In this document: positions 26,138 to 36,029 of the stretch, piece by piece
How the letters are laid out: each line of letters begins with the position of its first letter
Position numbering within the stretch: position 1 is the stretch's first letter
From: Paenibacillus sp. PL91
Lineage (GTDB): Bacteria > Bacillota > Bacilli > Paenibacillales > Paenibacillaceae
DNA length: 64,000 nt
Direction of reading: 5' to 3'
NCBI RefSeq assembly: GCF_012935325.2
Contig: NZ_JABBYG020000001.1
Coordinates: 992,001-1,056,000, forward strand
Position numbers and translations under genes: made by a program
The notes under the pieces: generated by a model
The model's input: only the letters and a program-made list of their open reading frames with translations
Database searches by the model: none
Told to the model about the DNA's origin: nothing

Positions 26138-27553
26138 TCACTTTGACTCCTCACCCTTCTGCATACGGAAAACATGGGCGATCGGAGCCTGTCCGTTCAA
26201 TTCGCAATCCGGAAGCGTGATCGAGATACCTTCCGGCGTACGCTCAACCTGCAGCAAGGCGTCGCTTCCGACAAGCTCGATGCCGAAAACGGGCTCCTGA
26301 TAAGGAATATGAACGACCTTGGAGACGTCTGCATCTGCGCTTTCATACAAGTACGTACAGTACACGGTATTTCCTTTCGAGGTGAATGCGCAGGCACCGG
26401 TATAATACGGCGCGCACACACGTGTGCCGTATACCGCCTCGCCGTAAACCTCCATCCATGCGCCCAATTCCTTGATGCTTTTGACCGCCCCGGCCGGCAA
26501 TCGTCCGTCGGGCTGAGGACCTACATTCAGCGCTAAATTGCCTCCTTTGGATACGATTTCCATCAGAATTCGAACGATCTCCCTCCCCGATTTATACTGG
26601 TCATCGTATTTGAAGGCCCACTGTTTGCCGAGCGTAATGCAGCTTTCCCACGGTACGTTCAGCGGACGCTCCGGAATCGCTTGCTCCGGCGTCACATAAT
26701 TTTCGTAAGGCCCTCCGACTGTACGGTCCGCGGACAGCAGCCAGGGCTGCGTTTGACGGGCTCGCTCGACGACCTCGCCCAATCGAATGTCCTGCTTAAC
26801 CTCGTCACTCTCTTTGACCCAGCCCGCATCCAGCCACAATATATCGATCCGGCCGTAACGGGTCATCAGCTCCATGATTTGCTCATGGGTAAAATCGACG
26901 AATTTCTCCCACAGCCACGGATATTCCTCGGGGGAGTACGATGGCCCTCTCCACGTATCGTGGCCCCTCTCCATTCCTGGCGCCCAGTAATACGGCATAT
27001 GCCAATCCGCCTTCGAGAAATAAGCGGCGATCGCAAGCCCCTTGCTGCGGAAAGCGTCAAACACATGCTTGCAAACGTCGGCATAGCGGTGTGCATGAAA
27101 CGGCGTTTCGGTGCCGGTAATCCGGTAATTCGTCGTATGTGTGTCCCACATGCAAAATCCGTCGTGATGCTTGGTCGTAAAAATCAAATATTTGAACCCG
27201 CCTTCGGCGGCGATTTCCGCCCATACCTCCGGCTGGAGGCGGAACGGATTGAACGTGCGGTTCAGGCCGAAATATTCGCGCTTCAACTCTTCGTAGTCGC
27301 TCGTCCAGTCGACATCTTTACGCGCCCAATCACCGTCTTCGTCGCTGAGAATCCAGGACTCGGCCTCGATCTGCGAATAAGGTCCCCAATGCATCATTAG
27401 GGCCAATTTCTGATCCTTGAACCATTCCAATCTTTCCAGCGTAATCGGATTTTCTGGTTTTATCCAATTCGTCTCGCTGCTGTAACCGTGGACGCCTTCT
27501 TTCAATTCCGGCACTTCGGCTTGCTGAAGTTCTTTGATTTCCATATCGTTCAT
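26138..27553 (-). CDS. GH29 alpha-L-fucosidase
   Basis: 471 residues from ATG 27553 (AAGGAGG upstream; the frame to 27583 is longer). The GH29 core is clear: MMHWGPYS near residue 53, KHHDGFCMWD near 128-137, and LWLDAGW (239-245) with Asp 242 as the probable nucleophile, then GGNLALNVGPQPDG closing the barrel and a C-terminal beta-sandwich. There is no signal peptide, so it acts on imported fucosides in the cytoplasm. Downstream is a RhaM-type mutarotase, fitting deoxysugar use. Confidence 0.9.
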   Translation of the reverse strand: MNDMEIKELQQAEVPELKEGVHGYSSETNWIKPENPITLERLEWFKDQKLALMMHWGPYSQIEAESWILSDEDGDWARKDVDWTSDYEELKREYFGLNRTFNPFRLQPEVWAEIAAEGGFKYLIFTTKHHDGFCMWDTHTTNYRITGTETPFHAHRYADVCKHVFDAFRSKGLAIAAYFSKADWHMPYYWAPGMERGHDTWRGPSYSPEEYPWLWEKFVDFTHEQIMELMTRYGRIDILWLDAGWVKESDEVKQDIRLGEVVERARQTQPWLLSADRTVGGPYENYVTPEQAIPERPLNVPWESCITLGKQWAFKYDDQYKSGREIVRILMEIVSKGGNLALNVGPQPDGRLPAGAVKSIKELGAWMEVYGEAVYGTRVCAPYYTGACAFTSKGNTVYCTYLYESADADVSKVVHIPYQEPVFGIELVGSDALLQVERTPEGISITLPDCELNGQAPIAHVFRMQKGEESK

Positions 27554-27671
27554 CGGGTTGCCTCCTTCGGTTCTCCGTGTCACTTCGAAGTGAAAATTTT
27601 ACGTTTGTCGAAGACTTTCCTCAAATTTTTTTAACTCAATCACTCTATGTAGTTAAGTTTGAAGAAACGCC

Positions 27672-27995
27672 CTAATCCATATGAAATACTTCCTCCATTG
27701 TCGCCCACCATTCTCCTTCCGAAGCGGAATCAACTGGTTCCTGACACGGATCTGTTAGTTTCCACCACGCTTGCGTGTTCGGGTCAGCAGCCATATTAGC
27801 CATATCTTTCTCGAAGTCTTGTCCCGTGTATTCCAAATAACTAAAGAGATTCCCATCTCGGTAGTATATAGAGTAATTTTGGATGTTACATTCTTTTAAC
27901 CGATTTAAGACTTCAGGCCATACTGCCGCATGTAATGCTTTGTATTCGGCTAACCTATCCATTTTCACCTTAATGGTCCATCCGTATCTTTTCAT
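27672..27995 (-). CDS. rhaM: L-rhamnose/L-fucose mutarotase (RhaM family)
   Basis: 107 residues, the normal family length. Motifs are YGWTIKVKMDRLAEYKALHA at the start, IQNYSIYYRDGNLFSYLEY with the catalytic His/Tyr region, and the tryptophan-rich WWKLTDPCQEP ... WWATMEEVFHMD. The family interconverts alpha and beta pyranose anomers of L-rhamnose; next to a fucosidase, L-fucose is an equally likely substrate. AGAGGGATGAC places the start at ATG 27995. Confidence 0.9.
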   Translation of the reverse strand: MKRYGWTIKVKMDRLAEYKALHAAVWPEVLNRLKECNIQNYSIYYRDGNLFSYLEYTGQDFEKDMANMAADPNTQAWWKLTDPCQEPVDSASEGEWWATMEEVFHMD

Positions 27996-28091
27996 TGTCA
28001 TCCCTCTTTGACTCAAATTTAAAAGGTGGACAACGTATAGAGTTGGAATTGCTGCCAGTTGGTTTATCCATCTTCTTTTCTACACTATCAA

Positions 28092-28240
28092 TTATCGGAT
28101 ACGATACTTGTCAAAATACTGGGGAATGACCTCTGTTGAAGCACCCGGCATTTCTGGGAGGACATAAAATCCATTTTTCACCGTTGCGGGTTCAACGAAT
28201 ATCTCACGAATCCAAGGAATGTATTCTAGCATAATCGCAT
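28092..28240 (-). pseudogene. C-terminal remnant of an enolase-superfamily sugar dehydratase
   Basis: NAIMLEYIPWIREIFVEPAT then VKNGFYVLPEMPGASTEV ends a frame without a start. This is the typical C-terminal tail of mandelate racemase-like sugar acid dehydratases (rhamnonate, fuconate and related acids). It joins out of frame to a broken SDR gene, so about 350 residues are missing. Confidence 0.7.
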
Positions 28241-28468
28241 TTTGCGTTGCACCCACAGCTGCTCGGATGAGACTTCTGTTTTCACCGCGTAAGCGCCGCC
28301 ATTCGCCGTTAGCAGCCTATTAATTTCGTTAGCCACGCGGCTTGCTTCCGTTTCGTTCCAGTCGGCAATGATAACTTTGGCGCCGTGGTTCGCAAATAAT
28401 CTAGCAGTAGCTTCGCCAATCCCAGAACCCCCGCCCGTAATGGTCGCTACTTTTCCTTCTAATTGCAT
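28226..28468 (-). pseudogene. Truncated SDR oxidoreductase (N-terminal third)
   Basis: MQLEGKVATITGGGSGIGEA is a complete Rossmann dinucleotide motif with a good ribosome binding site (GAGGATAAGG). After about 68 residues the frame runs into the enolase-type remnant and stops; the active-site Tyr-x-x-x-Lys part is absent. A single deletion removed the SDR 3' end and most of the dehydratase. Both families occur in L-fucose and L-rhamnose oxidation pathways. Confidence 0.75.
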
Positions 28469-28610
28469 GCCTTATCCTCCTGTACTCATAAAATATGTTC
28501 TCAATTTGTACAAGCGACAAGCATTGTGACCAAAAATATCGTCCATTTTGTCATTCGTTATTGTATTAGGTAAATTAATTTGTGAAGTCTCTACTTAGGA
28601 TGTGCCCAAG

Positions 28611-28667
28611 CAAGTCCTATATTGGATTGTTCTATCGTCTCAACGAAGACTTCCTATATAGGACTTG
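28611..28667. repeat. Inverted repeat with 12-bp perfect arms
   Basis: CAAGTCCTATAT and ATATAGGACTTG are separated by 33 bases, directly after the stop of the large SLH gene. There is no T-run, so it may be a transcript-end structure or an element footprint. Confidence 0.5.
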
Positions 28668-28680
28668 GGGGTTAACATGC

Positions 28681-31600
28681 TTACTGTAAAACTCTATTGA
28701 GCAAAGCTGCTGCTTCGGCACGGGAAGAGATACCGCTCGGAACGAATTTGTTTGCATCGCGTCCATTAATAAAATGAAGTGCTGCCGCCGCTCTTACTGA
28801 ATCAAGCGCCCAGGCTGCCACAGTGGATTCGTCTGTGAAAAAAGAAGCCGTATTTCCGTTCAACTTGACGTCTTTCAAGATCACATACGCCCGCATCATC
28901 ATGGTGACCATTTCTTCACGTTTGATTCTCGCATCGGGATCGAAAGTCGTTGTGCTTGTTCCTTTAATAATGCCTGCTTTGACAGCTATGGAAACAGCAT
29001 CTTCGTACCAGGCACCCTTCGACACATCCGTAAATTTCGATTCGCCTACTGATGTCAGATTCAATGCTTTGACAAGCATTGCTGTAAATTCGGCCCGTGT
29101 GATCGAACGCTCTGGCTCGAACATTGCCGCACTAGTACCGTCAATAATGTGCTTCGCCGCTAACTGTTCGATCGCATCGGCCGCCCAATGAGTGGACTTA
29201 ACATCGGTAAATGATTTCTTGAATTCGAGCATCGCATATTTGCTAAAATGGTAAATATTAGCGACCCATTCTCCGTTAATAAACGTGCCTCGCACATATT
29301 CCAGCGTACCATTGTCTGCCAAGTAGTAAATGCCAGTCAGTTTTGGATTTAAGGAAGGATCCACTTTGAATCGAATCGTCATCGGCTTATCGAAGCTGCT
29401 CAAGCTTGTCACTTTACCATCTTTCCCGACAATCGATAAGCTAAAATTGATCACTTTGCCGGAAAGTTTAATTTGTGCAAGTGTGGAAGATTGCCTCATC
29501 GCTAGAAGGTTGTTAGCATCGGATTCGGATAAGGGAGTCATGATCAACTCTATCTTACTGTTTTGTTTATCTTCTGCGGACAATTTATCTACCAACTGTT
29601 TAAGCAATTCAGCAGGTACTTCCAACGTGAATGGACCCATTTGAATGACTAATTGATTATGTCCGAGCAGCTCGGCTGCATTAGCAGGAAGTACAATTTT
29701 CTCTTTATCTTTGGCTATGATCGTCACAACTCCGTTGGAAGCTGGAGAGGTAAGGTCTTCCGTTTTCACTATAAGTGTATGAGAATCGGTATTTCCATTG
29801 ACTGTACCACTGCCACCACCAGTAGAAGGGTTATTGTCCCCTCCACCAGTGTCCTTTGGCTTAAATGTAACATTGATCATATGGTCCGCAGATACCTTAG
29901 CAACCGTATATACGCTGGCGGTCACCGTCACGGCGGTACCATCTACCCTCACCTTGTCGATAACGTATCCATTGTTCGGATTGAATGTAAAGGTTTGATC
30001 AGCACCATCATTGACTACAACCGCGCCGTTAGGGCTGATCGTTCCGTTTTTCCCCGCACTCGCCGTGATCGTATGTGTCTGGTTACCACCACCAGTGTCC
30101 TTTGGCTTAAACGTAACATTGATCATATGGCCGGCAGTTACGTTGGTAACCGTATAGACGTTGGCGGTCACTGACACGTCGGTACCGTTTACCCACACCT
30201 TGTCGATTTCGTATCCATTGTTCGGATTGAATGTAAAGGTTTGATCAGCACCCTCATCGACTACAACGGCGCCGTTAGGGCTGATCGTTCCGTTTTCCCC
30301 CGCACTCGCTGTGATCGTATGTGTCTTAGCACCAATCTCACCGTTTTCCCGAAGGTTATAGAGCTCAAGCTCATACAAAGCGTACATGCCCCACGTCGTA
30401 TAGTTCGCATCATTGATCTGTATTCTCAGCTTCATTGCGTCCTTTATTGTAGGAATATTGGCAAAGGTGTACTCCATGACGTTGTCATCTACGCTGCTTT
30501 TCCATTTGATCGGTACCCCAGTCGCTATGGTTTCAAAGTTTACTCCGTCTGTAGAAGCCTGAACATCAATATTGGAAATACCTTGGAGTAATCCAGAAGT
30601 TGTGGCCATGACGATGGTGTTAAAGGTTTGCGGCTGTTCCCAAGTAAGATTAATCTGATGCGGAAATTGATGATTGGCTCGTAAACTCGCGAACATGGTA
30701 CCATAACTGCCGTCAACCATATTCGAAACACCATAGCCGCTATTATCTTCCCTGGCAGCTGATGCTGTAATAGCAGAATAGCTTCTGGCAATATTGGTGC
30801 CGGGTTCATTCACATTCCCTTTCAGAACGTTCAACGTGTAGAGCATTGACGTCGTCCCGTCGCTTGCGATGGACTTGATATGAACCATGCTTTTACCGAT
30901 TGGAATATCAATCGCCTGCGCCGTGTTATTGGCGACGGTCTTTCCGTTGATCTGCAGCGTACCCGCTTCATCCGAAAGCGTTGGCGTAATCGCGATGGTG
31001 TTTACATCATTTGGAATCATTACCGGGTAGGTCGTCGTGCTGTTGTCAAACGTAAAGGAAGGAACATTAGAGATTGTTAAATTTCTTAGCGTTCCATCTG
31101 CTACAGGACTAATCTCTCCGTTGTTTGGAAGGTTATAAAGCTCAAGCTCATATAAAGCGTATATGCCCCAATACGTATTGTTAGCGTCATTGACCCGTAT
31201 CCTCAGCTTCAGCGCGTCATTAACCGTAGGGATATTGGCATACGTGTATTCCATTTTGTTGTCGTCTGTACTGCTGTTCCATTGAATCGGTACCCTCTTC
31301 GCAATCGTTGTCCAATTCGTTCCATCCGAAGTAGCCTCAACGTCAATATCCGTTATACCCTGTAATAACCCTGATGGCGTGGCCATGACAATCGTATTAA
31401 AGGTCATCTGTTGATCCCAAGTAAGATTGATCTCATGTGGAAACGGATGGGTGTTAGTATACCCGCTAATACTAGCAAACATGGAACCGTAACTGCCGTC
31501 AACCATATTCGAAACGCCATAGCCGCTACTGTCTTCCCTAGCAGCTGTTGCCGTAATAGCTGAATAACTTCTCGCAATATTGGTGGTCGGTTGATTCACA

Positions 31601-34107
31601 TTGCCTTTGATAAAGTTCAAAGTATATAGTCTCGTGGTTTCCCCATCACTTGCGGTAGACCGAATATGGATCTTACTTTTACCTGTTGGGATGTTGAATG
31701 TAAGCCTCTTACCGCTGCCAATACGTTGTCCGTTGACCTCCAGGGTTCCATTTGCATCCGAGAGCGTTGGCGTAATGGAGAATACGTTAACATCATTGGG
31801 AACGATAACTTGGTAATTAATATTGTTCTTATTAAAATGAAACGAAGGTGAGCTAGTCAGGTCCAAACTTTGCAGCGTTCCGTCATAGATCTGCTGTCCT
31901 TCATACATGCTTACTCGAAATCCGTCAACGAATAGGCTTTTGTTCTCCAGATTCACTACCTTGATCGTGTGCTTGCCTGCTGATAGATTATGATTGCTGT
32001 ATACCGATATCGAATCGAGTTGAACCTTCTCATATAGATCTATAATTACCGGAGCGGAATCGTCGATGTATACGGCAATTTTACCGGAGTATTCATTTTT
32101 CTCTGCAATAAGATCGACTCCGGCCCCTGTAAATGTATAGGTCAAATAATCTTCCGCTTTCAATGTGGCTTGCACACCGCCCATATAAGCGTATTTCCGG
32201 CTTTTTGCAAACCATTCACCGTTGAAGGTGATCTCGCCGGTCGCGTTATCGGTCATGTATGTCATAGGTACATCTTGCCCATCGTAGGGACTCCTTGGCA
32301 CGGGAATTGCACCCACAGGTTCTCTGGCAGCAGCTTTAACCAGATAATTATGAAGCATTCTGATATATTCAGGGTCAATGGTATATTTTCTCGGATCAGA
32401 CGGGCTAACAGCGCTGTCAGCTATACGTTGGGCAAGATCAGGATTGGTTTGTTTGAGTTGGTGCATCAGTTCGTAATCCTCAAGTCCGTCTCTTTGGGCC
32501 TCGTATCGCAGCGAGCTTTTAACCGTCATATTATCCTTATCCGGATATACGATCGTGGAATCGCCATAATGAGGGACATACCATACGTTCCATCCCCAAT
32601 GCAAGTGCCCTTTAACATCGTCTTGACTAAGATTCCAGAATAACAGCCTGCCAGTCATAGTGGGCTGTGTCCAGTGTCTGTTCAACCACGGAGCCGGATT
32701 GGCATCGCAAGTATACACCCACAAGTCTTTGCCGGCCGCTTGCTCCGTTTTATAAAAATCCTTATTGTAATGAAAAACCGGCGTTAACGGGACCCAAACA
32801 TCCACATAGGGTTTGATGGCTTCGTTCATTAAAGTACCGCCCGCATCAGCGTCCAATGTTTTGAAATCCGGAACGATCTCTTTTACTTTTCTAGCGATAT
32901 ACGTCATATAGTTTGTAATGCTAGAACCGTTGGGTTCGTCCTTAGTATGCTGATACCAAGTGAAGCCATTATCGTTAAGCCAACCTTTATCCTCTAAATG
33001 ATCGTGCAATGCCGTCAAGTAGTTAGTAAGATAAGCGTCTGTTACAGGTAGTGAATTGGGTTCGGGAATTGACGTTAACCACGGATCTTGGGGATTATCT
33101 TTGTTTGGCCTTTCGCTTTGCGGCATTTGTTCTAATGCATGGATCAAGTGAATGTTCGCAAAATGAGTAATCCCTCTATCCATAAAGGTTTGAACATATC
33201 GATCGAACAACGACCAGTCGATATCTTTAGGTATCCCGTCTTTAAAAGACGCCATTTTGGTACCATTTGCGTTTAATAATAAGTCTGTACGAACCCAAAT
33301 CATGTTCTGGCGATAGTCGCTCATGGTTTGGGCGAAATTATCCATAAGCTCAAACCATTCATCGCTATACGTCTCCACTCCGTAATAGTACTGACCAACG
33401 TCATAACTATTCTGAGTTAAAGGATCATCAACATTCTCAGGTGGATTACCTCCAATCATAAAACCATTCGTCATCGCCCACTGATAATTAACGAAATTAG
33501 CTTCAGAGGTTTGAGGGATTTCAACGTTAGCTACCTCAACGTTAATAGGCACTTGGTAATCGCCCAAAGTCGTTTTCACTGTAACCATACCTTGATAAAG
33601 GCCGGGAGCAGCACCTGCTGGAACATAATTCGTTATTAAAATGGGTTGAGTTGAATTTGCCGCCACATGTATAGATGGCTCGTTGGACAGCGGGTCGGGG
33701 ATTGCTGATAAGGGATAGATTTGCGCGCCTACCAAATCCGGCCAATATTGATTGGGTTGCACTGTATCTTCAAGTTCGTATTCCGCAAAATGATAGCTTA
33801 AGTTGCTGTTTGAGATCGTATTGCCAGAAGATACAAGATTGGAAAATTCAACTCCAGTAATCTCAAAATCACTATTGCTTCTTACAGCGATTTGCTCACT
33901 TTCGTATTCGTTTCTGGCTGAAACAAGATCGATGCTGTTTCCAGGACTTGCGGGGATCGTGCTGGTCCTATATACGGCCTTCATTGCATTAACCACCCAT
34001 ACGTCCAGCTGGCCGCTATCAGCATAGACACGAGCAGCATTGTCCTGATAAAAGAAGCTTGCTAGAATCATAAAACAGATCATTTTATACGTTGTTCGTT
34101 TGAACAT
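28681..34107 (-). CDS. SLH-anchored GH123-like (DUF4091) surface glycosidase
   Basis: 1808 residues. Order: signal peptide (1-30), an N-terminal beta domain, a DUF4091/GH123-type barrel (about 200-560; WYQHTKDEPN holds the Asp-Glu pair expected at the active site), cadherin-like and discoidin domains twice in near-identical tandem (NIARSYSAITATAAREDSSG / ...ASAAREDNSG), two bacterial repeat domains (ITASAGENGTISPNGAVVV), and three C-terminal SLH domains (FTDVKSTHWAADAIEQLA...). SLH domains bind pyruvylated wall polymer, so the enzyme is probably displayed on the cell surface. GH123 enzymes known to me are beta-N-acetylgalactosaminidases; the true substrate is open. A CTGTTA direct repeat lies upstream. 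Confidence 0.85.
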   Translation of the reverse strand: MFKRTTYKMICFMILASFFYQDNAARVYADSGQLDVWVVNAMKAVYRTSTIPASPGNSIDLVSARNEYESEQIAVRSNSDFEITGVEFSNLVSSGNTISNSNLSYHFAEYELEDTVQPNQYWPDLVGAQIYPLSAIPDPLSNEPSIHVAANSTQPILITNYVPAGAAPGLYQGMVTVKTTLGDYQVPINVEVANVEIPQTSEANFVNYQWAMTNGFMIGGNPPENVDDPLTQNSYDVGQYYYGVETYSDEWFELMDNFAQTMSDYRQNMIWVRTDLLLNANGTKMASFKDGIPKDIDWSLFDRYVQTFMDRGITHFANIHLIHALEQMPQSERPNKDNPQDPWLTSIPEPNSLPVTDAYLTNYLTALHDHLEDKGWLNDNGFTWYQHTKDEPNGSSITNYMTYIARKVKEIVPDFKTLDADAGGTLMNEAIKPYVDVWVPLTPVFHYNKDFYKTEQAAGKDLWVYTCDANPAPWLNRHWTQPTMTGRLLFWNLSQDDVKGHLHWGWNVWYVPHYGDSTIVYPDKDNMTVKSSLRYEAQRDGLEDYELMHQLKQTNPDLAQRIADSAVSPSDPRKYTIDPEYIRMLHNYLVKAAAREPVGAIPVPRSPYDGQDVPMTYMTDNATGEITFNGEWFAKSRKYAYMGGVQATLKAEDYLTYTFTGAGVDLIAEKNEYSGKIAVYIDDSAPVIIDLYEKVQLDSISVYSNHNLSAGKHTIKVVNLENKSLFVDGFRVSMYEGQQIYDGTLQSLDLTSSPSFHFNKNNINYQVIVPNDVNVFSITPTLSDANGTLEVNGQRIGSGKRLTFNIPTGKSKIHIRSTASDGETTRLYTLNFIKGNVNQPTTNIARSYSAITATAAREDSSGYGVSNMVDGSYGSMFASISGYTNTHPFPHEINLTWDQQMTFNTIVMATPSGLLQGITDIDVEATSDGTNWTTIAKRVPIQWNSSTDDNKMEYTYANIPTVNDALKLRIRVNDANNTYWGIYALYELELYNLPNNGEISPVADGTLRNLTISNVPSFTFDNSTTTYPVMIPNDVNTIAITPTLSDEAGTLQINGKTVANNTAQAIDIPIGKSMVHIKSIASDGTTSMLYTLNVLKGNVNEPGTNIARSYSAITASAAREDNSGYGVSNMVDGSYGTMFASLRANHQFPHQINLTWEQPQTFNTIVMATTSGLLQGISNIDVQASTDGVNFETIATGVPIKWKSSVDDNVMEYTFANIPTIKDAMKLRIQINDANYTTWGMYALYELELYNLRENGEIGAKTHTITASAGENGTISPNGAVVVDEGADQTFTFNPNNGYEIDKVWVNGTDVSVTANVYTVTNVTAGHMINVTFKPKDTGGGNQTHTITASAGKNGTISPNGAVVVNDGADQTFTFNPNNGYVIDKVRVDGTAVTVTASVYTVAKVSADHMINVTFKPKDTGGGDNNPSTGGGSGTVNGNTDSHTLIVKTEDLTSPASNGVVTIIAKDKEKIVLPANAAELLGHNQLVIQMGPFTLEVPAELLKQLVDKLSAEDKQNSKIELIMTPLSESDANNLLAMRQSSTLAQIKLSGKVINFSLSIVGKDGKVTSLSSFDKPMTIRFKVDPSLNPKLTGIYYLADNGTLEYVRGTFINGEWVANIYHFSKYAMLEFKKSFTDVKSTHWAADAIEQLAAKHIIDGTSAAMFEPERSITRAEFTAMLVKALNLTSVGESKFTDVSKGAWYEDAVSIAVKAGIIKGTSTTTFDPDARIKREEMVTMMMRAYVILKDVKLNGNTASFFTDESTVAAWALDSVRAAAALHFINGRDANKFVPSGISSRAEAAALLNRVLQ

Positions 34108-34153
34108 AGATCAACAATCCTCTCATTCTTTTTTTTATTACAGAAACCATCTT

Positions 34154-34167
34154 TTGAAGCGCTTACA
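34154..34167 (-). promoter_or_regulatory. cre-like palindrome before the SLH glycosidase gene
   Basis: TTGAAGCGCTTACA resembles a cre site with two mismatches and shares GTAAGCGCTT (minus strand) with the perfect site at 2120. CcpA control is possible but weaker here. Confidence 0.4.
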
Positions 34168-34230
34168 GAGGTAGCTGACAACGCCGTCTGTTCACATTTA
34201 CATTGTATTATCATTTGAAACCCTGCAAAA

Positions 34231-34256
34231 TAACAGTATTATTTGAAATCTAACAG
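34231..34256 (-). promoter_or_regulatory. Direct-repeat operator, probable AraC/YesN-type target
   Basis: On the minus strand CTGTTAGATTTC and CTGTTATTTTGC begin 20 bp apart, and TACAAT (-10-like) follows about 29 bp after the second copy. The same arrangement occurs before the ABC importer at 37741. Direct repeats two helical turns apart are typical for AraC-family activators. Confidence 0.6.
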
Positions 34257-34271
34257 ATTTCGATTAGAAAC

Positions 34272-34311
34272 AAAAAAAGGGCCGTGCTCTTATGAGCATT
34301 GACCCTTTTTT
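34272..34311 (-). terminator. Intrinsic terminator after the sensor kinase gene
   Basis: Minus strand: AAGGGTCAATGCTC, loop ATAA, GAGCACGGCCCTT, then TTTTTTTG. The A-run on the other side makes it possibly bidirectional. Confidence 0.85.
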
Positions 34312-34319
34312 GATCATGA

Positions 34320-36029
34320 CTATTGTTCACTTATGTGACGATACTGCGGTATGCGTACGATAACTGAAGTGCCAATCCCGGATTGACTATGAATTGAAAT
34401 CCCGTATTCGGATCCAAATAAGAGCTGTAATCTTTCTTGAACATTTTTAATGCCATAACCAGCACTTTCATGTTTAAGAATACGCTCAATCTTGTACGGT
34501 TCCATACCGACGCCATTATCCTCCACGACAAAAACAATATCCTCACCGTCGAGACTTGCCCGCAGGATGAGTCTACCTCGCCCCTCCCGCTTAAGATCGA
34601 TGCCATGCATAATCGAGTTTTCAACAATCGGCTGCAAAATCAAATGGATCATTTCAAATTGAAACACCTTGTCGTCCACATCAAATTCTACGTCAAATCT
34701 TTTATTGTGCATTGCTAATTGAATATGTATGTACGCTTGGACGTTTGTCCATTCATCTTGAATCGAAATAATCTCCTTCCCTTTATTTAAAGTCGTTCTG
34801 TAATAACTAGATAGATGATTCACCAAGTCACTAATTTCTTGGGCATCGATACGCAGCGCTTTTGAATTAATTAAAGATAAAGAATTGTATAGAAAATGGG
34901 GATTAATCTGAGCTTGTAGCGCTTTCAGTTCGGCAGACTTTTGCGTGATTTTTGTTTGATATACCTCCGAAATGAGCTGATTAATTTGTTTAAGCATAGA
35001 ACCGAATCGATTGGTAAGCTGCCCGATTTCATCTTTGGAATTCGCTGATACAACAATAGTAAGATCACCGTCTTCCACCATCTTCATTTTGGTGTTTAAT
35101 TTCTCGATTCCTTTTAACAGCGTTTCTGAGAACAAGAAGATAATAATGCTGAGGAAAACCATGCAGATGAGTACAATGATGCCCGTTGCGCTTAAAATAT
35201 TGCCAATGCCTGTTTTGTACTGATTGTCGGGGACCAAATAATGCAGTATCCAATCGGTTTGAGGAATATCTTTGTTTACAACTAAATAGGATTCGCCACC
35301 TAATCTTGCTTTTGAAGTACCCTTCCTTGAAAGTGATTGAAGTTGAGCATCATCCATCTGCCCAACATGCTCTGATAATACGGGCCGATTCTGTCTATCG
35401 GTAATGATGATGCCATTCCCTCCGTTCACCCTGCCAATGAAATCACCGAAGATTTTATTGTAATCAAACCTGACATAAAGTACAGCGCTCACGGTCCGAA
35501 ACTCGATATTGTAAATCACTCGTGTGGCAAACAATTCTCCATCTTCAAACCACCACTTGGTTGTATCACTGCCCTTTGTCTCTAGATACCAATCCTTATC
35601 CTTAATTGCAGAAGAAGGAGTCATGAAGTTTCCTAATTCAGATTGATGACTCTCGGAGTACAACATAATCTCATTCATATCCCTAACCATATACATCAAG
35701 TTAAAAAAAATAGGTTCAATTTTATCATTCAGCATCATAAATTGTGTGTACAAATCCAGATTCGGGTTACTCATCAATTCAATAACCGTAGGATGGAAAA
35801 CAATCGATTTTATTGACACATCCTGCCTCTGAAGTCGGTAACTGATCTCTAGTGTGACCTTCTTCGCCTCGTTATCCGCGCTTTGCAAAAACTGGCTTTC
35901 CAATGAAGATTTAGAGTTATGGTAGGCATACAAGCCCAGTACAATGGTTGGCAGGAAGATGACAGTCACATAAGAAAGCAATAATTTCTGGCGCAGGCGG
36001 AGATTACGGATAAATTTGAGTAGAGTCAC
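34320..36029 (-). CDS. YesM-type sensor histidine kinase
   Basis: 569 residues. N-terminal membrane helix (LLLSYVTVIFLPTIVLGLYA), an extracellular sensing domain of about 240 residues, a second helix (ILSATGIIVLICMVFLSIII), HAMP, then the His_kinase block QAQINPHFLYNSLSLINSKA with the phosphorylated histidine, and an HATPase domain (VENSIMHG, EDNGVGM, GYGIKNVQERL). The GTG start overlaps the end of the regulator gene by four bases, so they are co-translated. It probably senses an extracellular oligosaccharide and phosphorylates the neighbouring regulator. Confidence 0.9.
   Translation of the reverse strand: MTLLKFIRNLRLRQKLLLSYVTVIFLPTIVLGLYAYHNSKSSLESQFLQSADNEAKKVTLEISYRLQRQDVSIKSIVFHPTVIELMSNPNLDLYTQFMMLNDKIEPIFFNLMYMVRDMNEIMLYSESHQSELGNFMTPSSAIKDKDWYLETKGSDTTKWWFEDGELFATRVIYNIEFRTVSAVLYVRFDYNKIFGDFIGRVNGGNGIIITDRQNRPVLSEHVGQMDDAQLQSLSRKGTSKARLGGESYLVVNKDIPQTDWILHYLVPDNQYKTGIGNILSATGIIVLICMVFLSIIIFLFSETLLKGIEKLNTKMKMVEDGDLTIVVSANSKDEIGQLTNRFGSMLKQINQLISEVYQTKITQKSAELKALQAQINPHFLYNSLSLINSKALRIDAQEISDLVNHLSSYYRTTLNKGKEIISIQDEWTNVQAYIHIQLAMHNKRFDVEFDVDDKVFQFEMIHLILQPIVENSIMHGIDLKREGRGRLILRASLDGEDIVFVVEDNGVGMEPYKIERILKHESAGYGIKNVQERLQLLFGSEYGISIHSQSGIGTSVIVRIPQYRHISEQ

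Noticed and set aside
26681..27400. A 239-codon plus-strand frame opposite the fucosidase
   Set aside because: It is the antisense of a clear GH29 gene and has no ribosome binding site; high local GC keeps it open.
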